A DNA stretch of 64,000 nucleotides from Flavobacteriales bacterium (GTDB lineage: Bacteria > Bacteroidota > Bacteroidia > Flavobacteriales_D > Parvicellaceae). The position numbers and the translations under genes are program-made. Below are positions 1 to 9,329 of this stretch, in pieces. The first letter of the stretch is position 1; each line of letters opens with the position of its first letter. The stretch is taken from NCBI GenBank assembly GCA_025210295.1, contig JAOASC010000043.1, positions 1 through 64,000 on the forward strand. Reading direction: 5' to 3'. The notes beneath the pieces are model-generated. The model saw only the letters and a list, made by a program, of their open reading frames with translations. It made no database searches and was not told the origin of the DNA.

Positions 1-290
1 ATACAGACTGTAGAGGTAGTATGAAGTACAACGAACGATTATCCGATCGACGAGCAAAAGCATCGGCAAAGTATATTGCTTCTAAGATCACTAACCCAGA
101 GCGTATTTATGGTAAGGGTTATGGAGAGTCACAGTTGATCAACCATTGTGCTTGTGAGGGACGAGTAAAGTCTAAGTGTAGCGATGAAGAGCATCAGGCA
201 AATCGTCGAACAGAGTTTCGAATCACAAAGATGGATGCTAACATAGGCGTTAAAAACAACAGCCCACAATCGTTTGAAAAAGGAAAGTAA
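1..290 (+). CDS. OmpA-family C-terminal domain (5'-truncated gene)
   Basis: The reading frame is open from the left edge of the window, so this is the 3' end of a longer gene. The first visible residues read TDCRGSMKYNERLSDRRA, the classic OmpA/MotB peptidoglycan-binding signature (TDxRGSxxYNxxLSxxRA), followed by the GKGYGES segment usual in this domain. The family binds peptidoglycan non-covalently and anchors outer-membrane or lipoprotein components. The internal ATG at 21 is only a conserved Met inside the domain and not a start. A strong hairpin terminator follows the stop. Domain certain; full protein unknown because the N-terminal part lies outside. Confidence 0.9.
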   Translation, partial: TDCRGSMKYNERLSDRRAKASAKYIASKITNPERIYGKGYGESQLINHCACEGRVKSKCSDEEHQANRRTEFRITKMDANIGVKNNSPQSFEKGK

Positions 291-310
291 AGATATTAAA
301 TTGTTAACTG

Positions 311-345
311 AAAGCCGTTATAGATTGTCTATGACGGCTTTTTTA
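311..345 (+). terminator. Rho-independent terminator after the OmpA-like gene
   Basis: A 14-bp inverted repeat (311-324 with 328-341, one G-T pair, 3-nt loop) is followed by a T run. It lies 20 nt after the stop codon and closes the upstream transcription unit. Confidence 0.85.
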
Positions 346-410
346 TTGTTAATAAAAGAGAATATTTGAAAATTAACTTTTGGAGTAAACTACATCAAGT
401 ATTAAAATTA

Positions 411-418
411 TATATTTG
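411..418 (+). promoter_or_regulatory. Bacteroidota -7 promoter element (TATATTTG)
   Basis: The octamer matches the Bacteroidota -7 consensus TAnnTTTG and sits 22 nt before the ATG at 440, between the upstream terminator and the YfhO-like gene. No clear TTTG -33 element at the right distance was seen. It argues that the TTG at 416 cannot be the start. Confidence 0.6.
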
Positions 419-439
419 CCTGTTATAACAATTGAAGCT

Positions 440-3115
440 ATGAATTTACAACTGAAGTCGTTCCTACCTCATTTAATTGCGATAGGATTATTTTTGATTA
501 TTTCAATATCATATTTTTATCCCGCATTAAATGGTTATGCAGTTAAATCTCATGATGTGAAGACCTATAAAGGAATGTCTAAAGAGTTAATCGATTTTAG
601 AGCAGAAAATGGAGAGGAAGCACTTTGGACCAACTCAATGTTTGGGGGAATGCCAGGAAACCAAATATCGATCAAACAAAATGTATTGACAAAAAAGTTT
701 AGGGATTTTTTAAGGTTATGGCTTCCATATCCGATAGGAGTTGTGTTTCTTTATTTTCTCGGTTTTTATATTCTATTATTGAGCCTAAAACTTGATTATA
801 AATTAGCAATAATAGGAGCCATAGCTTTTGGTTTTTCAACTTACTTTTTTGTGATTATTCAGGCAGGACATATCACTAAAACATTTACGATAGCATTTAT
901 GGCTCCAACATTAGCGGGTATTATACTGGCTTATAGGGGGAGGTTAATTATTGGATTGTGTGTTTTTGCTCTGTTTTTAGCGCTTGAGTTGTTGTCAAAT
1001 CACCTTCAAATAACGTATTATTTTATCTTTATTATTCTAGCAGTTGCGATTAGTGAAATGATTCGTTTTATTAGAGCTGGAGAGTTTCCTAAGTTTATGA
1101 AAATATCATTCTTTCTCTTAGCTATCTCCGTTTTACCCATTTTAACAAGTTTAGGAAACTTGTGGGGAACTATAGAGTATGGAAAGCATACGACAAGAGG
1201 GAAAAGTGAGTTGACTAATAACAAGGTTAATAAAACATCTGGTCTTGATAGAGATTATGTGACAGCATGGAGTTACGGAAAAGGAGAAACGTTTAGCTTA
1301 ATGTTGCCTTATGTGAAAGGTGGAGCCAATGTTCCTTTGTTTATGTTACATGAGTCTCAAGTAGAAGATGAGCGTTTAGAAAGTCTAAGTGGAGATATGA
1401 ATAGCCAGATAAAACAACAAGTGTTTAATCAGGTGAAAAATGAGACCTCTTACTGGGGGAATCAATCCTTTACTTCTGGAAATGATTATGTGGGAATCAT
1501 TGTTGTATTTCTGGCCTTATTAGCATTGTTTTTTGTTAAGGATACGTTGAAATGGGCGCTGTTAAGTGTTATTATCTTGAGTGTCATGTTGTCTTGGGGT
1601 AAAAATATGATGTGGTTGACAGATTTCTTTTTAGATTATATACCAGGTTATAATAAGTTTAGAACAGTAAGTATGATATTAGTGATAGCTGAGTTATGTC
1701 TACCTATCTTAGCAATGTTATTTTTAGGATATCTGGTTAAACATCGTGAAGAGATAAATCAGAATATAAATAAGTTTTATGTCGTTTCAGGAGCTTTTTT
1801 ATTGTTTTTGATTCTGTTGGCTGTAACTCCAGAAACCTTTTTTAACTTCTTTCCTAAGGGACAAGGTAAATTGACGCTTGAATACTTGCAGCAAGTTCAA
1901 CCTGATATGTCGGCAGAACAACAAGTAGGAGTGATGTCGTTTTATAATGGAGAATATTATCCCTTTTTAAAGAAAGTTAGAATTTCAATTTTTCAATCAA
2001 ATGTTTATAGAGGGCTTGCATTTTTTGCTATTGCAACAATTGTTATACTTGGATTTATAAAGGATAAGATTAATATATTGGGAGTAAGTATAGTTTTAGG
2101 TCTTCTCACAATAGTTGATATGTGGTCAATTAATTCAGGATATATCAATTCTAAAGATTATGATAACGATTCTCGATTTTGGACAGAGAATACTAAAGGA
2201 AAGATTCCATATAATGTTTTTGCTGGTGACGAAATGATTTTTCAAAGAGAAGCTGCCAGTAATCCTATTATTGTTCAAGAAGCTGAACAAAAAATAGCAC
2301 AAGCAAAAGAAGAAAGCGAAGATGGACTTTCTCCTAGAGAAATAGCAGCAATTAAGTATGGGGTGTTGAATAAATATACCAACTTTAGAGTGTTTTCAGT
2401 AAGCAATCCTTTCAATGAATCGCGTACAAGTTATTTCTATAAGTCTTTAGGTGGGTATCACGGGGCGAAGTTAAAGCGCTATCAAGAGTTAATTGATTCT
2501 TGTTTAAGTAAGAATAACCAAAAAGTAATGGACATGTTAAATGCAAAATATGTTGTCCAATATCAAAATGATCCGAAAACAGGAGAACAAAATAACACCT
2601 TAGCTCAACAAAGAGGAACAGCTTTAGGTAATGCTTGGTTTGTTAATGATGTTAATATAGTAGAAAATGCAGATGAAGAAATCGTAGCTTTAAAGGAAGA
2701 AAATGGTTTTGACCCTGCAAATACAGCTGTAGTTGATAAACGATATAGTGATCTTTTAGAGAAAGATGAATTATTGAAAAGAGACAAAGCTGCAACAATA
2801 ACAATGGAAAGTTATGCTCCAAATTATTTGGTTTATAATACTAAATCAAATACTAATCAGATAGCAGTCTTCTCTGAAATATTTTATGATTTAGGTTGGG
2901 AAGCATATATAGATGGTGAACCTGTTGAACATTTTAGAACAAATTATGTTTTGAGGGGAATGTCAATTCCTGCAGGAGAGCATAAAATTGAATTTAAGTA
3001 CAGCTTAAAATCATATAGCGTGGCATCAATAGTGTCTCCATTAGCATTTATAGCTATCCTTGCGTTGTTGGGGTATGGTGTTTTTTCTTATTATAGGGAA
3101 AATAAACAGGTGTAA
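440..3115 (+). CDS. YfhO-family multipass membrane protein
   Basis: A protein of about 891 residues with roughly a dozen hydrophobic segments in the N-terminal two thirds, a soluble C-terminal region of about 300 residues, and a last membrane helix near the end. The C-terminal stretch DLGWEAYIDGEPV followed by an R..Y...G...PAGEH region is typical of YfhO-family proteins, large GT-C-like membrane proteins linked to surface glycan or teichoic-acid modification. Start chosen at the ATG at 440 because the only upstream candidate (TTG at 416) overlaps the -7 promoter element. The stop abuts the ATG of the GT2 gene, so the two are co-transcribed. Substrate unknown; family assignment is firm, function is inferred. 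Confidence 0.85.
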   Translation: MNLQLKSFLPHLIAIGLFLIISISYFYPALNGYAVKSHDVKTYKGMSKELIDFRAENGEEALWTNSMFGGMPGNQISIKQNVLTKKFRDFLRLWLPYPIGVVFLYFLGFYILLLSLKLDYKLAIIGAIAFGFSTYFFVIIQAGHITKTFTIAFMAPTLAGIILAYRGRLIIGLCVFALFLALELLSNHLQITYYFIFIILAVAISEMIRFIRAGEFPKFMKISFFLLAISVLPILTSLGNLWGTIEYGKHTTRGKSELTNNKVNKTSGLDRDYVTAWSYGKGETFSLMLPYVKGGANVPLFMLHESQVEDERLESLSGDMNSQIKQQVFNQVKNETSYWGNQSFTSGNDYVGIIVVFLALLALFFVKDTLKWALLSVIILSVMLSWGKNMMWLTDFFLDYIPGYNKFRTVSMILVIAELCLPILAMLFLGYLVKHREEINQNINKFYVVSGAFLLFLILLAVTPETFFNFFPKGQGKLTLEYLQQVQPDMSAEQQVGVMSFYNGEYYPFLKKVRISIFQSNVYRGLAFFAIATIVILGFIKDKINILGVSIVLGLLTIVDMWSINSGYINSKDYDNDSRFWTENTKGKIPYNVFAGDEMIFQREAASNPIIVQEAEQKIAQAKEESEDGLSPREIAAIKYGVLNKYTNFRVFSVSNPFNESRTSYFYKSLGGYHGAKLKRYQELIDSCLSKNNQKVMDMLNAKYVVQYQNDPKTGEQNNTLAQQRGTALGNAWFVNDVNIVENADEEIVALKEENGFDPANTAVVDKRYSDLLEKDELLKRDKAATITMESYAPNYLVYNTKSNTNQIAVFSEIFYDLGWEAYIDGEPVEHFRTNYVLRGMSIPAGEHKIEFKYSLKSYSVASIVSPLAFIAILALLGYGVFSYYRENKQV

Positions 3116-4030
3116 ATGATATCAATCATTATTTCTACATACAATAGAGAGCAATATATCTCTCAATGTTTGGAAAGTATAGCTGCTCAGCAAGGTGATC
3201 AGAGTAGTTGGGAGCTTATTATTGTTAATAACAACAGTACAGATAGTACAGATACTTTAATTAAAGAATTCATAATGAAGTATCAAAAAGTTATCAATGT
3301 CTCTTATTATAAAGAACATCAACAAGGGCTTTCTTTTGCAAGGAATAAAGGGATAGAAGAGGCTAAAGGTGATTTTTTGGTGTTTATTGATGACGATGCC
3401 TTTTTAGTACCTAATTATATAGAAGAGCTTCAAAAGGCTCTAGAAGTTTATAAAGGAGAGTTAATTGCATTTGGAGGGAAGATAACACCTTATTTAGAGT
3501 CTGATTTACCTGAGTGGATGTCATCTTATCTTATGCCATTGATGTCTGTTTTAGATATGGGAAATAGCGTAATTGAATTTAAGCAAAATAAATTTCCTAT
3601 TGGAGCAAACATGGGGTTTTCCAAATTGTTGATTGATAAAGTTGGAGATTTTAATGTAAACTTGGGTAGAGTAGGAAAAAACACATTAGGAGGTGAGGAA
3701 AAAGACTTGTTTTTTAGAATGAGAAAAGTAAAAGCAAAAATCTATTATTTTCCATCAGTAATTGTTCAACATGTTGTACCTGATGCCAGATTAACACATG
3801 GTTTTATAAAAAAACAGGCTATTGGAATTGGGGTAAGTGAAAGAATAAGATCATCTTCTATAGGTAAATTAGAGTATGTGTATAGTCTCCTTAAGGAGGC
3901 TTATAAATGGGGAGGAAGCATTGTTTTATTTGTTGTGTTTACCCTACAATTTAAATACCCTAAGGCGCAGATGATTATTCGTTTTAGGAGCTGGGTGACT
4001 AAAGGATTACTAAAAGTTGAAAGTATATGA
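3116..4030 (+). CDS. Family 2 glycosyltransferase
   Basis: 304 residues. The N-terminus ISIIISTYNREQYISQCLES is the GT-A nucleotide-sugar fold start, NNNSTDST follows, and the metal-binding DDD is seen at IDDDAFLVPNY. A second acidic patch GGEEKDLFFRMRK matches the ED-like catalytic region of GT2 enzymes. There are no strong membrane helices except a hydrophobic patch near the C-terminus that may peripherally attach it. It starts immediately after the YfhO-like stop and overlaps the next gene by 4 nt. It is likely a cytoplasmic enzyme adding one sugar to a lipid-linked glycan; donor and acceptor cannot be read from sequence. Confidence 0.9.
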   Translation: MISIIISTYNREQYISQCLESIAAQQGDQSSWELIIVNNNSTDSTDTLIKEFIMKYQKVINVSYYKEHQQGLSFARNKGIEEAKGDFLVFIDDDAFLVPNYIEELQKALEVYKGELIAFGGKITPYLESDLPEWMSSYLMPLMSVLDMGNSVIEFKQNKFPIGANMGFSKLLIDKVGDFNVNLGRVGKNTLGGEEKDLFFRMRKVKAKIYYFPSVIVQHVVPDARLTHGFIKKQAIGIGVSERIRSSSIGKLEYVYSLLKEAYKWGGSIVLFVVFTLQFKYPKAQMIIRFRSWVTKGLLKVESI

Positions 4031-4902
4031 AAGGGACAACTTTTATAAAGGAACTATTAATGAGTTTAATTTCTTTGGTTAAAGTAATTGTCACTTCTAA
4101 GGGCTATGCTTTGACCAAGATTAAGCAGAATAAGGTTGTGGTGTTAGCTAATGGGCCATCTTTAAAAAGAGTAATAGAAGAAAAAGAAAATATTGATAGG
4201 CTTAAAGAAACGGATTTAATTTGTGTAAATTATTTTTGTGAATCCGAAGTTTTTAAGCTTTTGAAACCTAATTACTATATTATCTCTGCTCCAGAGTTTT
4301 GGATAGAAAATGTAGAAGAAGTATATGTCAAAAAGAGAAAATTAATGTATGATACACTGGTTCGAGAAGTGGACTGGAGTATGGAGTTTTATATTCCTTT
4401 TCAAGCAAGAAAAAATGATTTTTGGCGACAAATTCTGAAAAAAAATAAACATATTCATATTATTTTTTATAATGATGCTACTGTAGAGGGACTTACCTTT
4501 GTTTCAAAAGCTATTTATAATAGAAAAATGGGAATGCCTAGAAGTCATAATATTTTAGGAAATGCACTAATGATGATGATTTGGAAAGGTTATAAAGAAA
4601 TTGGTGTCTTAGGTGCTGACCATTCTTGGCTCCCAACGGTAAATGTTACAGAAGATAATGTCGCATTGTTAACGCAAAGACATTTTTATGAGAAGAAAAA
4701 AGCGGAAGCGAAAGCCATGAGGAAAAAGGGGGTTGGGCAGAGAAAATTGCATGAAATTATTTTTAAATTTTACCTGGCCTTTAAGTCTTATTTTGAGATA
4801 AAAGAATATGCTTCTGAAAAAGAAGTAGAGATCATAAATCTTACAGAGGGATCTTATATTGATGCATTTGAAAGGTCTAATCTCGAAACTTACTTAAAAT
4901 AG
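4027..4902 (+). CDS. GPSL-motif (MptE/DUF115 or GT42-like) candidate glycosyltransferase
   Basis: 291 residues. KVVVLANGPSL (about 36-46) is the nucleotide-binding motif shared by MptE-like (DUF115/Maf) proteins and GT42 bacterial sialyltransferases. A second block, GYKEIGVLGADHSWL (about 188-202), corresponds to the GYKEIYLSGIDFY-like segment of GT42 enzymes. Both families are associated with transfer of CMP-nonulosonic acids, and this gene sits directly before a complete CMP-pseudaminic acid pathway. It overlaps the GT2 gene by 4 nt. I infer it transfers the pseudaminic acid made next door; it could instead be another DUF115 protein without transferase activity. Confidence 0.65.
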   Translation: MKGTTFIKELLMSLISLVKVIVTSKGYALTKIKQNKVVVLANGPSLKRVIEEKENIDRLKETDLICVNYFCESEVFKLLKPNYYIISAPEFWIENVEEVYVKKRKLMYDTLVREVDWSMEFYIPFQARKNDFWRQILKKNKHIHIIFYNDATVEGLTFVSKAIYNRKMGMPRSHNILGNALMMMIWKGYKEIGVLGADHSWLPTVNVTEDNVALLTQRHFYEKKKAEAKAMRKKGVGQRKLHEIIFKFYLAFKSYFEIKEYASEKEVEIINLTEGSYIDAFERSNLETYLK

Positions 4903-4919
4903 AATAATATTATTACCTT

Positions 4920-4927
4920 TATCTTTG
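4920..4927 (+). promoter_or_regulatory. Bacteroidota -7 promoter element (TATCTTTG) upstream of pseB
   Basis: An exact match to TAnnTTTG in the 82-nt gap before pseB, predicting a leader of about 50 nt. No convincing -33 TTTG. It suggests pseB can be transcribed separately from the upstream glycosyltransferases. Confidence 0.5.
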
Positions 4928-4984
4928 GTAGTGTTATGAGGGATCTAACTTTACCAAATTAAAATAAATATGTAATCAAATTAT

Positions 4985-6004
4985 ATGGTTTTTTCATTAA
5001 ACAATAAAGCAATATTGATAACAGGAGGTACTGGATCTCTAGGAAAAGCATTGACAAGAAGAATCTTTAAAGAGTATCCAAATGTAAAGCGGTTGGTTAT
5101 TTTTTCAAGAGATGAACAGAAACAGTTTTTGATGGCACAAGAATTTCCGAACCATGAATACAAAGCTATTCGCTACTTCATAGGAGATGTAAGAGATGCT
5201 AGTCGACTAAAAAGAGCAATGAAAGGAATTGACTATGTCATTCATGCAGCAGCAATGAAACATGTGCATTTAGCTGAGTATAATCCAATGGAATGCATTA
5301 AAACCAATATTATTGGAGCAGAAAATGTCATCAATTCTTGTTTAGAAACGGATGTGACTAGAGTCGTTGCATTATCAACAGATAAGGCGGCTGCACCAAT
5401 CAATTTATATGGAGCTACAAAGTTAGCTTCTGATAAGCTATTTGTTGCAGCGAATAACATTAAAGGAGATAACCAAATCAAATTTTCTGTAGTTCGTTAT
5501 GGAAATGTAATGGGGTCTAATGGTTCTGTTATCCCCTTTTTCTTATCGAAAAAAGATGACGATTTTTTACCAATTACAGATAAAACAATGACCAGGTTTA
5601 ATATCACGCTAGATGGAGGGGTAGACATGGTCTTACATGCTTTAGAGCACGCTTGGGGAGGAGAAATTTTTGTCCCTAAAATCCCGTCATATAGAATTAC
5701 AGACATTGCAATGGCCATTGCTCCTAATAAAGAACATCGTGAAATAGGAATAAGACCAGGAGAAAAAATTCATGAAGAAATGATTACATCTTCCGACTCT
5801 TTTTACACTTACGACTTAGGAGAGTATTATTCGATTATACCAAGTGTTCCTAATTGGAATGTAGAGGAATATCAGGCTGCATTTAATGCGACTAAAGTAA
5901 AAGGTGGATTTGTCTACAATTCTGGTGAAAATGAAGATTGGGAAACTCCAGAATCTCTAAGAGTTTTAATCAAAGATCATGTAGATCCAACATTTAGTAT
6001 ATAA
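4985..6004 (+). CDS. pseB: UDP-GlcNAc 4,6-dehydratase (inverting), PseB
   Basis: 339 residues, extended SDR. The Rossmann motif GGTGSLG is at 14-20, HAAAMKHVHLAEYNP at about 87-101, the catalytic TDK at 132-134 and YGATK at 142-146; this TDK..Y..K arrangement is that of the inverting C5-epimerising dehydratase PseB/FlaA1. It converts UDP-GlcNAc into the 4-keto-6-deoxy-L-arabino sugar, the first step to pseudaminic acid, in the cytoplasm. One base separates its stop from pseC, and the remaining Pse pathway genes follow in order, which strongly supports PseB over related capsule dehydratases. Confidence 0.95.
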   Translation: MVFSLNNKAILITGGTGSLGKALTRRIFKEYPNVKRLVIFSRDEQKQFLMAQEFPNHEYKAIRYFIGDVRDASRLKRAMKGIDYVIHAAAMKHVHLAEYNPMECIKTNIIGAENVINSCLETDVTRVVALSTDKAAAPINLYGATKLASDKLFVAANNIKGDNQIKFSVVRYGNVMGSNGSVIPFFLSKKDDDFLPITDKTMTRFNITLDGGVDMVLHALEHAWGGEIFVPKIPSYRITDIAMAIAPNKEHREIGIRPGEKIHEEMITSSDSFYTYDLGEYYSIIPSVPNWNVEEYQAAFNATKVKGGFVYNSGENEDWETPESLRVLIKDHVDPTFSI

Positions 6005-6005
6005 G

Positions 6006-7160
6006 ATGCAAAGCAGAAAAATACCCTATGGGCGACAAAGTATAGATGCCGTAGACTTAAAAGCTGTAGAAAATACCCTTTTGGCTGATTTTTTAACACA
6101 GGGACCTAAAGTTGCTGAGTTTGAAGAAAAGTTTGCACAATATGTTGGAGCAAAGTATGCAGTAGCAGTATCAAATGCAACAGCTGGTCTACACCTTTCT
6201 GTGTTAGCCTTAGGATTAAAACCAAAAGAAAGAGTAATTACAACCCCAATTACATTTGCAGCAACAGCAAATTGTATTAGATATGCAGAGGGAGAAGTTT
6301 GGTTTGCTGACATTGATCCTGATACTTATTTATTAGACATTAATAGTGTAAGAGCATTAATAGAAAGTAAACCTAAAGGTTTTTTTAAGGGAATTATACC
6401 TGTAGATTTTGCTGGGTTGCCTGTTAATTTGGAAGAGTATAGAGCTTTAGCTAATGAACATAACTTATGGATTATAGAAGATGCATGCCATGCTCCAGGA
6501 GGATCATTTACAAGCACTTCAGGTAATGTTGAAAGTTGTGGGAATGGAAAATATGCTGATTTAGCTGTTTTTTCATTTCACCCAGTTAAACATATTGCTT
6601 GTGGAGAAGGAGGAATGATAACGACAAATTCAGAGGAGTTGTTTAAAAAGTTGTTGAAACTAAGGTCTCATGGTATAACTAAAGAAAATCTTTCACAAAA
6701 TGATGGAGGGTGGTATTATGAAATGCAAGAACTAGGTTTTAATTACCGTTTAACAGATATTCAGTCGGCTCTAGGAATTACGCAATTGGCCAAAAATAAT
6801 AAAGGGGTTGAAAGGAGAAATGATATAGCTCAACAATATAAAAAAGCTTTTGATGGAGTCATAAAATTTCAGGACTTACCCAATGGTGTTTTAAATGCTC
6901 ATCATTTGTTTGTCATTGAGGTTGAAAAAAGAAAAGAGTTGTATGATTATCTACATGAAAATGGAATTTTAGCCCAAATACATTATATACCTGTTCATCA
7001 ATTGCCTTATTATAAAGAAATAGGTTATGATGGAGCGCGCTTGAACCATGCTAATGCTTATTATCAAAAATGCATAAGCTTACCAATGTTCCCGAGTTTA
7101 ACTAATGAAGAAGTGGCTTATGTCATTGAAAAAACTTTGAACTTTGTAAATAATGCCTAA
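6006..7160 (+). CDS. pseC: UDP-4-amino-4,6-dideoxy-GlcNAc-altrosamine transaminase, PseC
   Basis: 384 residues, DegT/DnrJ/EryC1 aminotransferase family (PLP, fold type I). SNATAGLHL (56-64) forms the phosphate-binding region, EDACHAPG (158-165) carries the PLP-ring Asp, and FHPVKH gives the internal aldimine Lys at about 195. It aminates C4 of the PseB product. It starts one base after pseB and its 3' end overlaps pseF by 8 nt, indicating translational coupling. The context separates it from other DegT sugar transaminases. Confidence 0.95.
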   Translation: MQSRKIPYGRQSIDAVDLKAVENTLLADFLTQGPKVAEFEEKFAQYVGAKYAVAVSNATAGLHLSVLALGLKPKERVITTPITFAATANCIRYAEGEVWFADIDPDTYLLDINSVRALIESKPKGFFKGIIPVDFAGLPVNLEEYRALANEHNLWIIEDACHAPGGSFTSTSGNVESCGNGKYADLAVFSFHPVKHIACGEGGMITTNSEELFKKLLKLRSHGITKENLSQNDGGWYYEMQELGFNYRLTDIQSALGITQLAKNNKGVERRNDIAQQYKKAFDGVIKFQDLPNGVLNAHHLFVIEVEKRKELYDYLHENGILAQIHYIPVHQLPYYKEIGYDGARLNHANAYYQKCISLPMFPSLTNEEVAYVIEKTLNFVNNA

Positions 7161-7845
7161 TCTATGCATCATACCAGCCAGAGGAGGAAGTAAAAGGATC
7201 CCAAGGAAAAATATCAAAAACTTTTTAGGGAAACCCATTATTGCATATTCCATTGAGGCAGCTTTGGAGTCTGGTTTGTTTGATGAAGTTATGGTTTCTA
7301 CTGATGATTTGGAGATTGTAGCTATAGCAAAAAAATATGGCGCAGTTGTTCCCTTTATGAGAAGTCCCAAAAATTCGGATGACTATGCGACGACTTATGA
7401 TGTTATTGAGGAGGTCATAAACGGTTATCAAAATTTAGGAAAAGTTTTTGAAAACACATGTTGCCTATATCCAACGGCACCTTTTATAACAGCATCAAAG
7501 CTAAAATCAGCAAGTGAGCTGTTGAAAGAACAAGATATAGAAGCTGTTTTTTCGGTTGTCAAATATTCTTACCCTATACAAAGGTCGCTGATTGTAAATC
7601 AGCAAGGAGCAATTGAAATGAGTTGGCCAGAAAACAAAACGAAAAGATCTCAGGACTTAAATGATCATTATCATGATGCGGGACAGTTTTATTTTTATGA
7701 AACTAATGGATATTTGCAAAAAAAAGGCGTATTTAATATGCTGTCAAAACCTATTGTATTTTCTGAACTTGAAGTACAAGACATCGATAATGAGGTAGAT
7801 TGGAAACTAGCAGAGTTAAAATATAAGCTACTTAATGGAGAATGA
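7153..7845 (+). CDS. pseF: Pseudaminic acid cytidylyltransferase, PseF
   Basis: 230 residues, CMP-NeuAc synthetase-like nucleotidyltransferase. IPARGGSKRIPRKN (7-20) is the CTP-binding signature, with YPTAPF and DAGQFYFY later as in PseF. It activates pseudaminic acid to the CMP-sugar donor. It overlaps pseC by 8 nt and pseG by 11 nt. The gene order pseB-C-F-G-H-I is the standard one, so Pse is more likely than sialic or legionaminic acid as substrate. Confidence 0.93.
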   Translation: MPNLCIIPARGGSKRIPRKNIKNFLGKPIIAYSIEAALESGLFDEVMVSTDDLEIVAIAKKYGAVVPFMRSPKNSDDYATTYDVIEEVINGYQNLGKVFENTCCLYPTAPFITASKLKSASELLKEQDIEAVFSVVKYSYPIQRSLIVNQQGAIEMSWPENKTKRSQDLNDHYHDAGQFYFYETNGYLQKKGVFNMLSKPIVFSELEVQDIDNEVDWKLAELKYKLLNGE

Positions 7846-8863
7846 TCAACAAATTAAAATAATTGTATCAGCAAATTCAACAATTGGATTTGGACACTTA
7901 AAAAGAAGTCTGGTATTAGCTGATGAATTTAGAAATAATGGTATTGAAGTTCAATTTTTACTTTTTTCAACACCTCTTCAAATTGTAACGGCTAACATCA
8001 AAAACTATCATTATCAACTGTTCGACAGTCAAGATGAATTAGTCAACTTTGTATTGAGTTTACCAGCAAGTTTTTTTATTATTGATTCTGATAGTACCTA
8101 TTTTTCAAGCCAAGCGTTCAATGCTAGCTTAGCTCAAAAACAAAGTCGCTCGTTAATTGTTACAATCAATAATAAAATTAAACACTATAATGATGTTCTT
8201 TTTAATCAGAATCTAATGTCGTTGTATCAAGATTTTCAAACGCAAGAATCTTGTGAATTGATTCTTGGACCTCAATATTTTATTTTTGATAAAAGAGTAA
8301 GAGCAATTAAGCCTCCAATAAAAGCTGAGACAAGAGAAAAGAAAAAGATACTCATCACTTTTGGAAGTTCAGATCCCTCAGATAATACCATAAAAGTTCT
8401 TACAAGTTTAGAAAATTACTTAACTCAGTTTGAGCAGGTCATTGTAGTAATAGGAGGGATGTATAAAAATACTGAAAGCCTGTTGCAACACCCTTTTATT
8501 TTGAACAATAAAGAAAAAGTTGCCGTACACATTAATACCAACGAAATGTATCAATTAATGGAAGAAGCTGACATCGCTATTACATCAATGGGGTTAACTT
8601 ATTGGGAGTTAGTGCTGCATAAAGTACCTTGCATGGTCGTCTCGTCAACTCCTCGAGAAAAAACTCAAATAGGCTTCTTTTGTGAACATCAATATGCACA
8701 TTATTTAGGTGATTTTAATGATGAAAACTGGGAAAATAAATGGAAATTGAATGTCGAAAAATATCAGGATGATTTAAAAATAGATGATCTTTACAATAAG
8801 ATTAATGTTAATGGAGTGGAATTACTCGTAAAAAGAATAATGGATGTTATACAGAGAAGCTAA
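7835..8863 (+). CDS. pseG: UDP-sugar hydrolase of the pseudaminic acid pathway, PseG
   Basis: 342 residues, GT-B-like fold. The N-terminal STIGFGHLKRSLVLA contains the glycine loop and His (GFGH, 18-21) that is catalytic in PseG. ITSMGLTYWELV near residue 250 is the second conserved nucleotide-binding segment. It removes UDP from the 2,4-diacetamido-altropyranose intermediate. It overlaps pseF by 11 nt and pseH by 20 nt. The start at 7835 keeps the conserved N-terminal strand intact. Confidence 0.9.
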   Translation: MENDQQIKIIVSANSTIGFGHLKRSLVLADEFRNNGIEVQFLLFSTPLQIVTANIKNYHYQLFDSQDELVNFVLSLPASFFIIDSDSTYFSSQAFNASLAQKQSRSLIVTINNKIKHYNDVLFNQNLMSLYQDFQTQESCELILGPQYFIFDKRVRAIKPPIKAETREKKKILITFGSSDPSDNTIKVLTSLENYLTQFEQVIVVIGGMYKNTESLLQHPFILNNKEKVAVHINTNEMYQLMEEADIAITSMGLTYWELVLHKVPCMVVSSTPREKTQIGFFCEHQYAHYLGDFNDENWENKWKLNVEKYQDDLKIDDLYNKINVNGVELLVKRIMDVIQRS

Positions 8864-9329
8864 AAAGGAGGATTACACTTCTTTTTATAAGTTGAGAAGT
8901 GAAAAAAACAACTTATTTTGGACAGGTTATGAAGCAGCTCCCGATTTTGAAAAGTTTCAACTTTGGTATAATGATCGCTTAAAAGATGAAAAAAGAAAGA
9001 TTTATCTCTATTTTGAGGGAGATCAAATTATTGGGTATTTAAATTTTGATATTTATGAAAGCCATGTCGCAATTGGTTATGGGGTAGACAGTAGTTTGCA
9101 GGGAAAAGGATATGGTTCAAAAATAGTTGCATCAGTTTTTGAGATTGCAGAAAAGCATCAACTTAATGTAAAACGAATTATCGCGTGGATTTCAGAAGTG
9201 AATATTGGATCTCAAAAAGTGGTGGAGAAGAATAACTTTACCCAATCCAAAGAATCTGAAAAAAGAAAGCGATTTGATCGTATAGAGACTTATTATTTGT
9301 ATGAATATTTATTAGAACAAAGTCAATGA
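8844..9329 (+). CDS. pseH: GNAT N-acetyltransferase, PseH
   Basis: 161 residues, a single GNAT domain. The acetyl-CoA pyrophosphate loop QGKGYG is at 86-91 after the GYGVDSSL strand, and EKNNFTQ resembles the usual GNAT C-terminal helix. PseH acetylates the 4-amino group of the PseC product. It overlaps pseG by 20 nt and the ATP-grasp gene by 4 nt. Position and length match PseH; a different acyl donor cannot be excluded. Confidence 0.9.
   Translation: MLYREAKKEDYTSFYKLRSEKNNLFWTGYEAAPDFEKFQLWYNDRLKDEKRKIYLYFEGDQIIGYLNFDIYESHVAIGYGVDSSLQGKGYGSKIVASVFEIAEKHQLNVKRIIAWISEVNIGSQKVVEKNNFTQSKESEKRKRFDRIETYYLYEYLLEQSQ

Noticed and set aside
416-439. TTG start extension of the YfhO-like gene
   Set aside because: It begins inside the -7 promoter element and adds residues with no family support.
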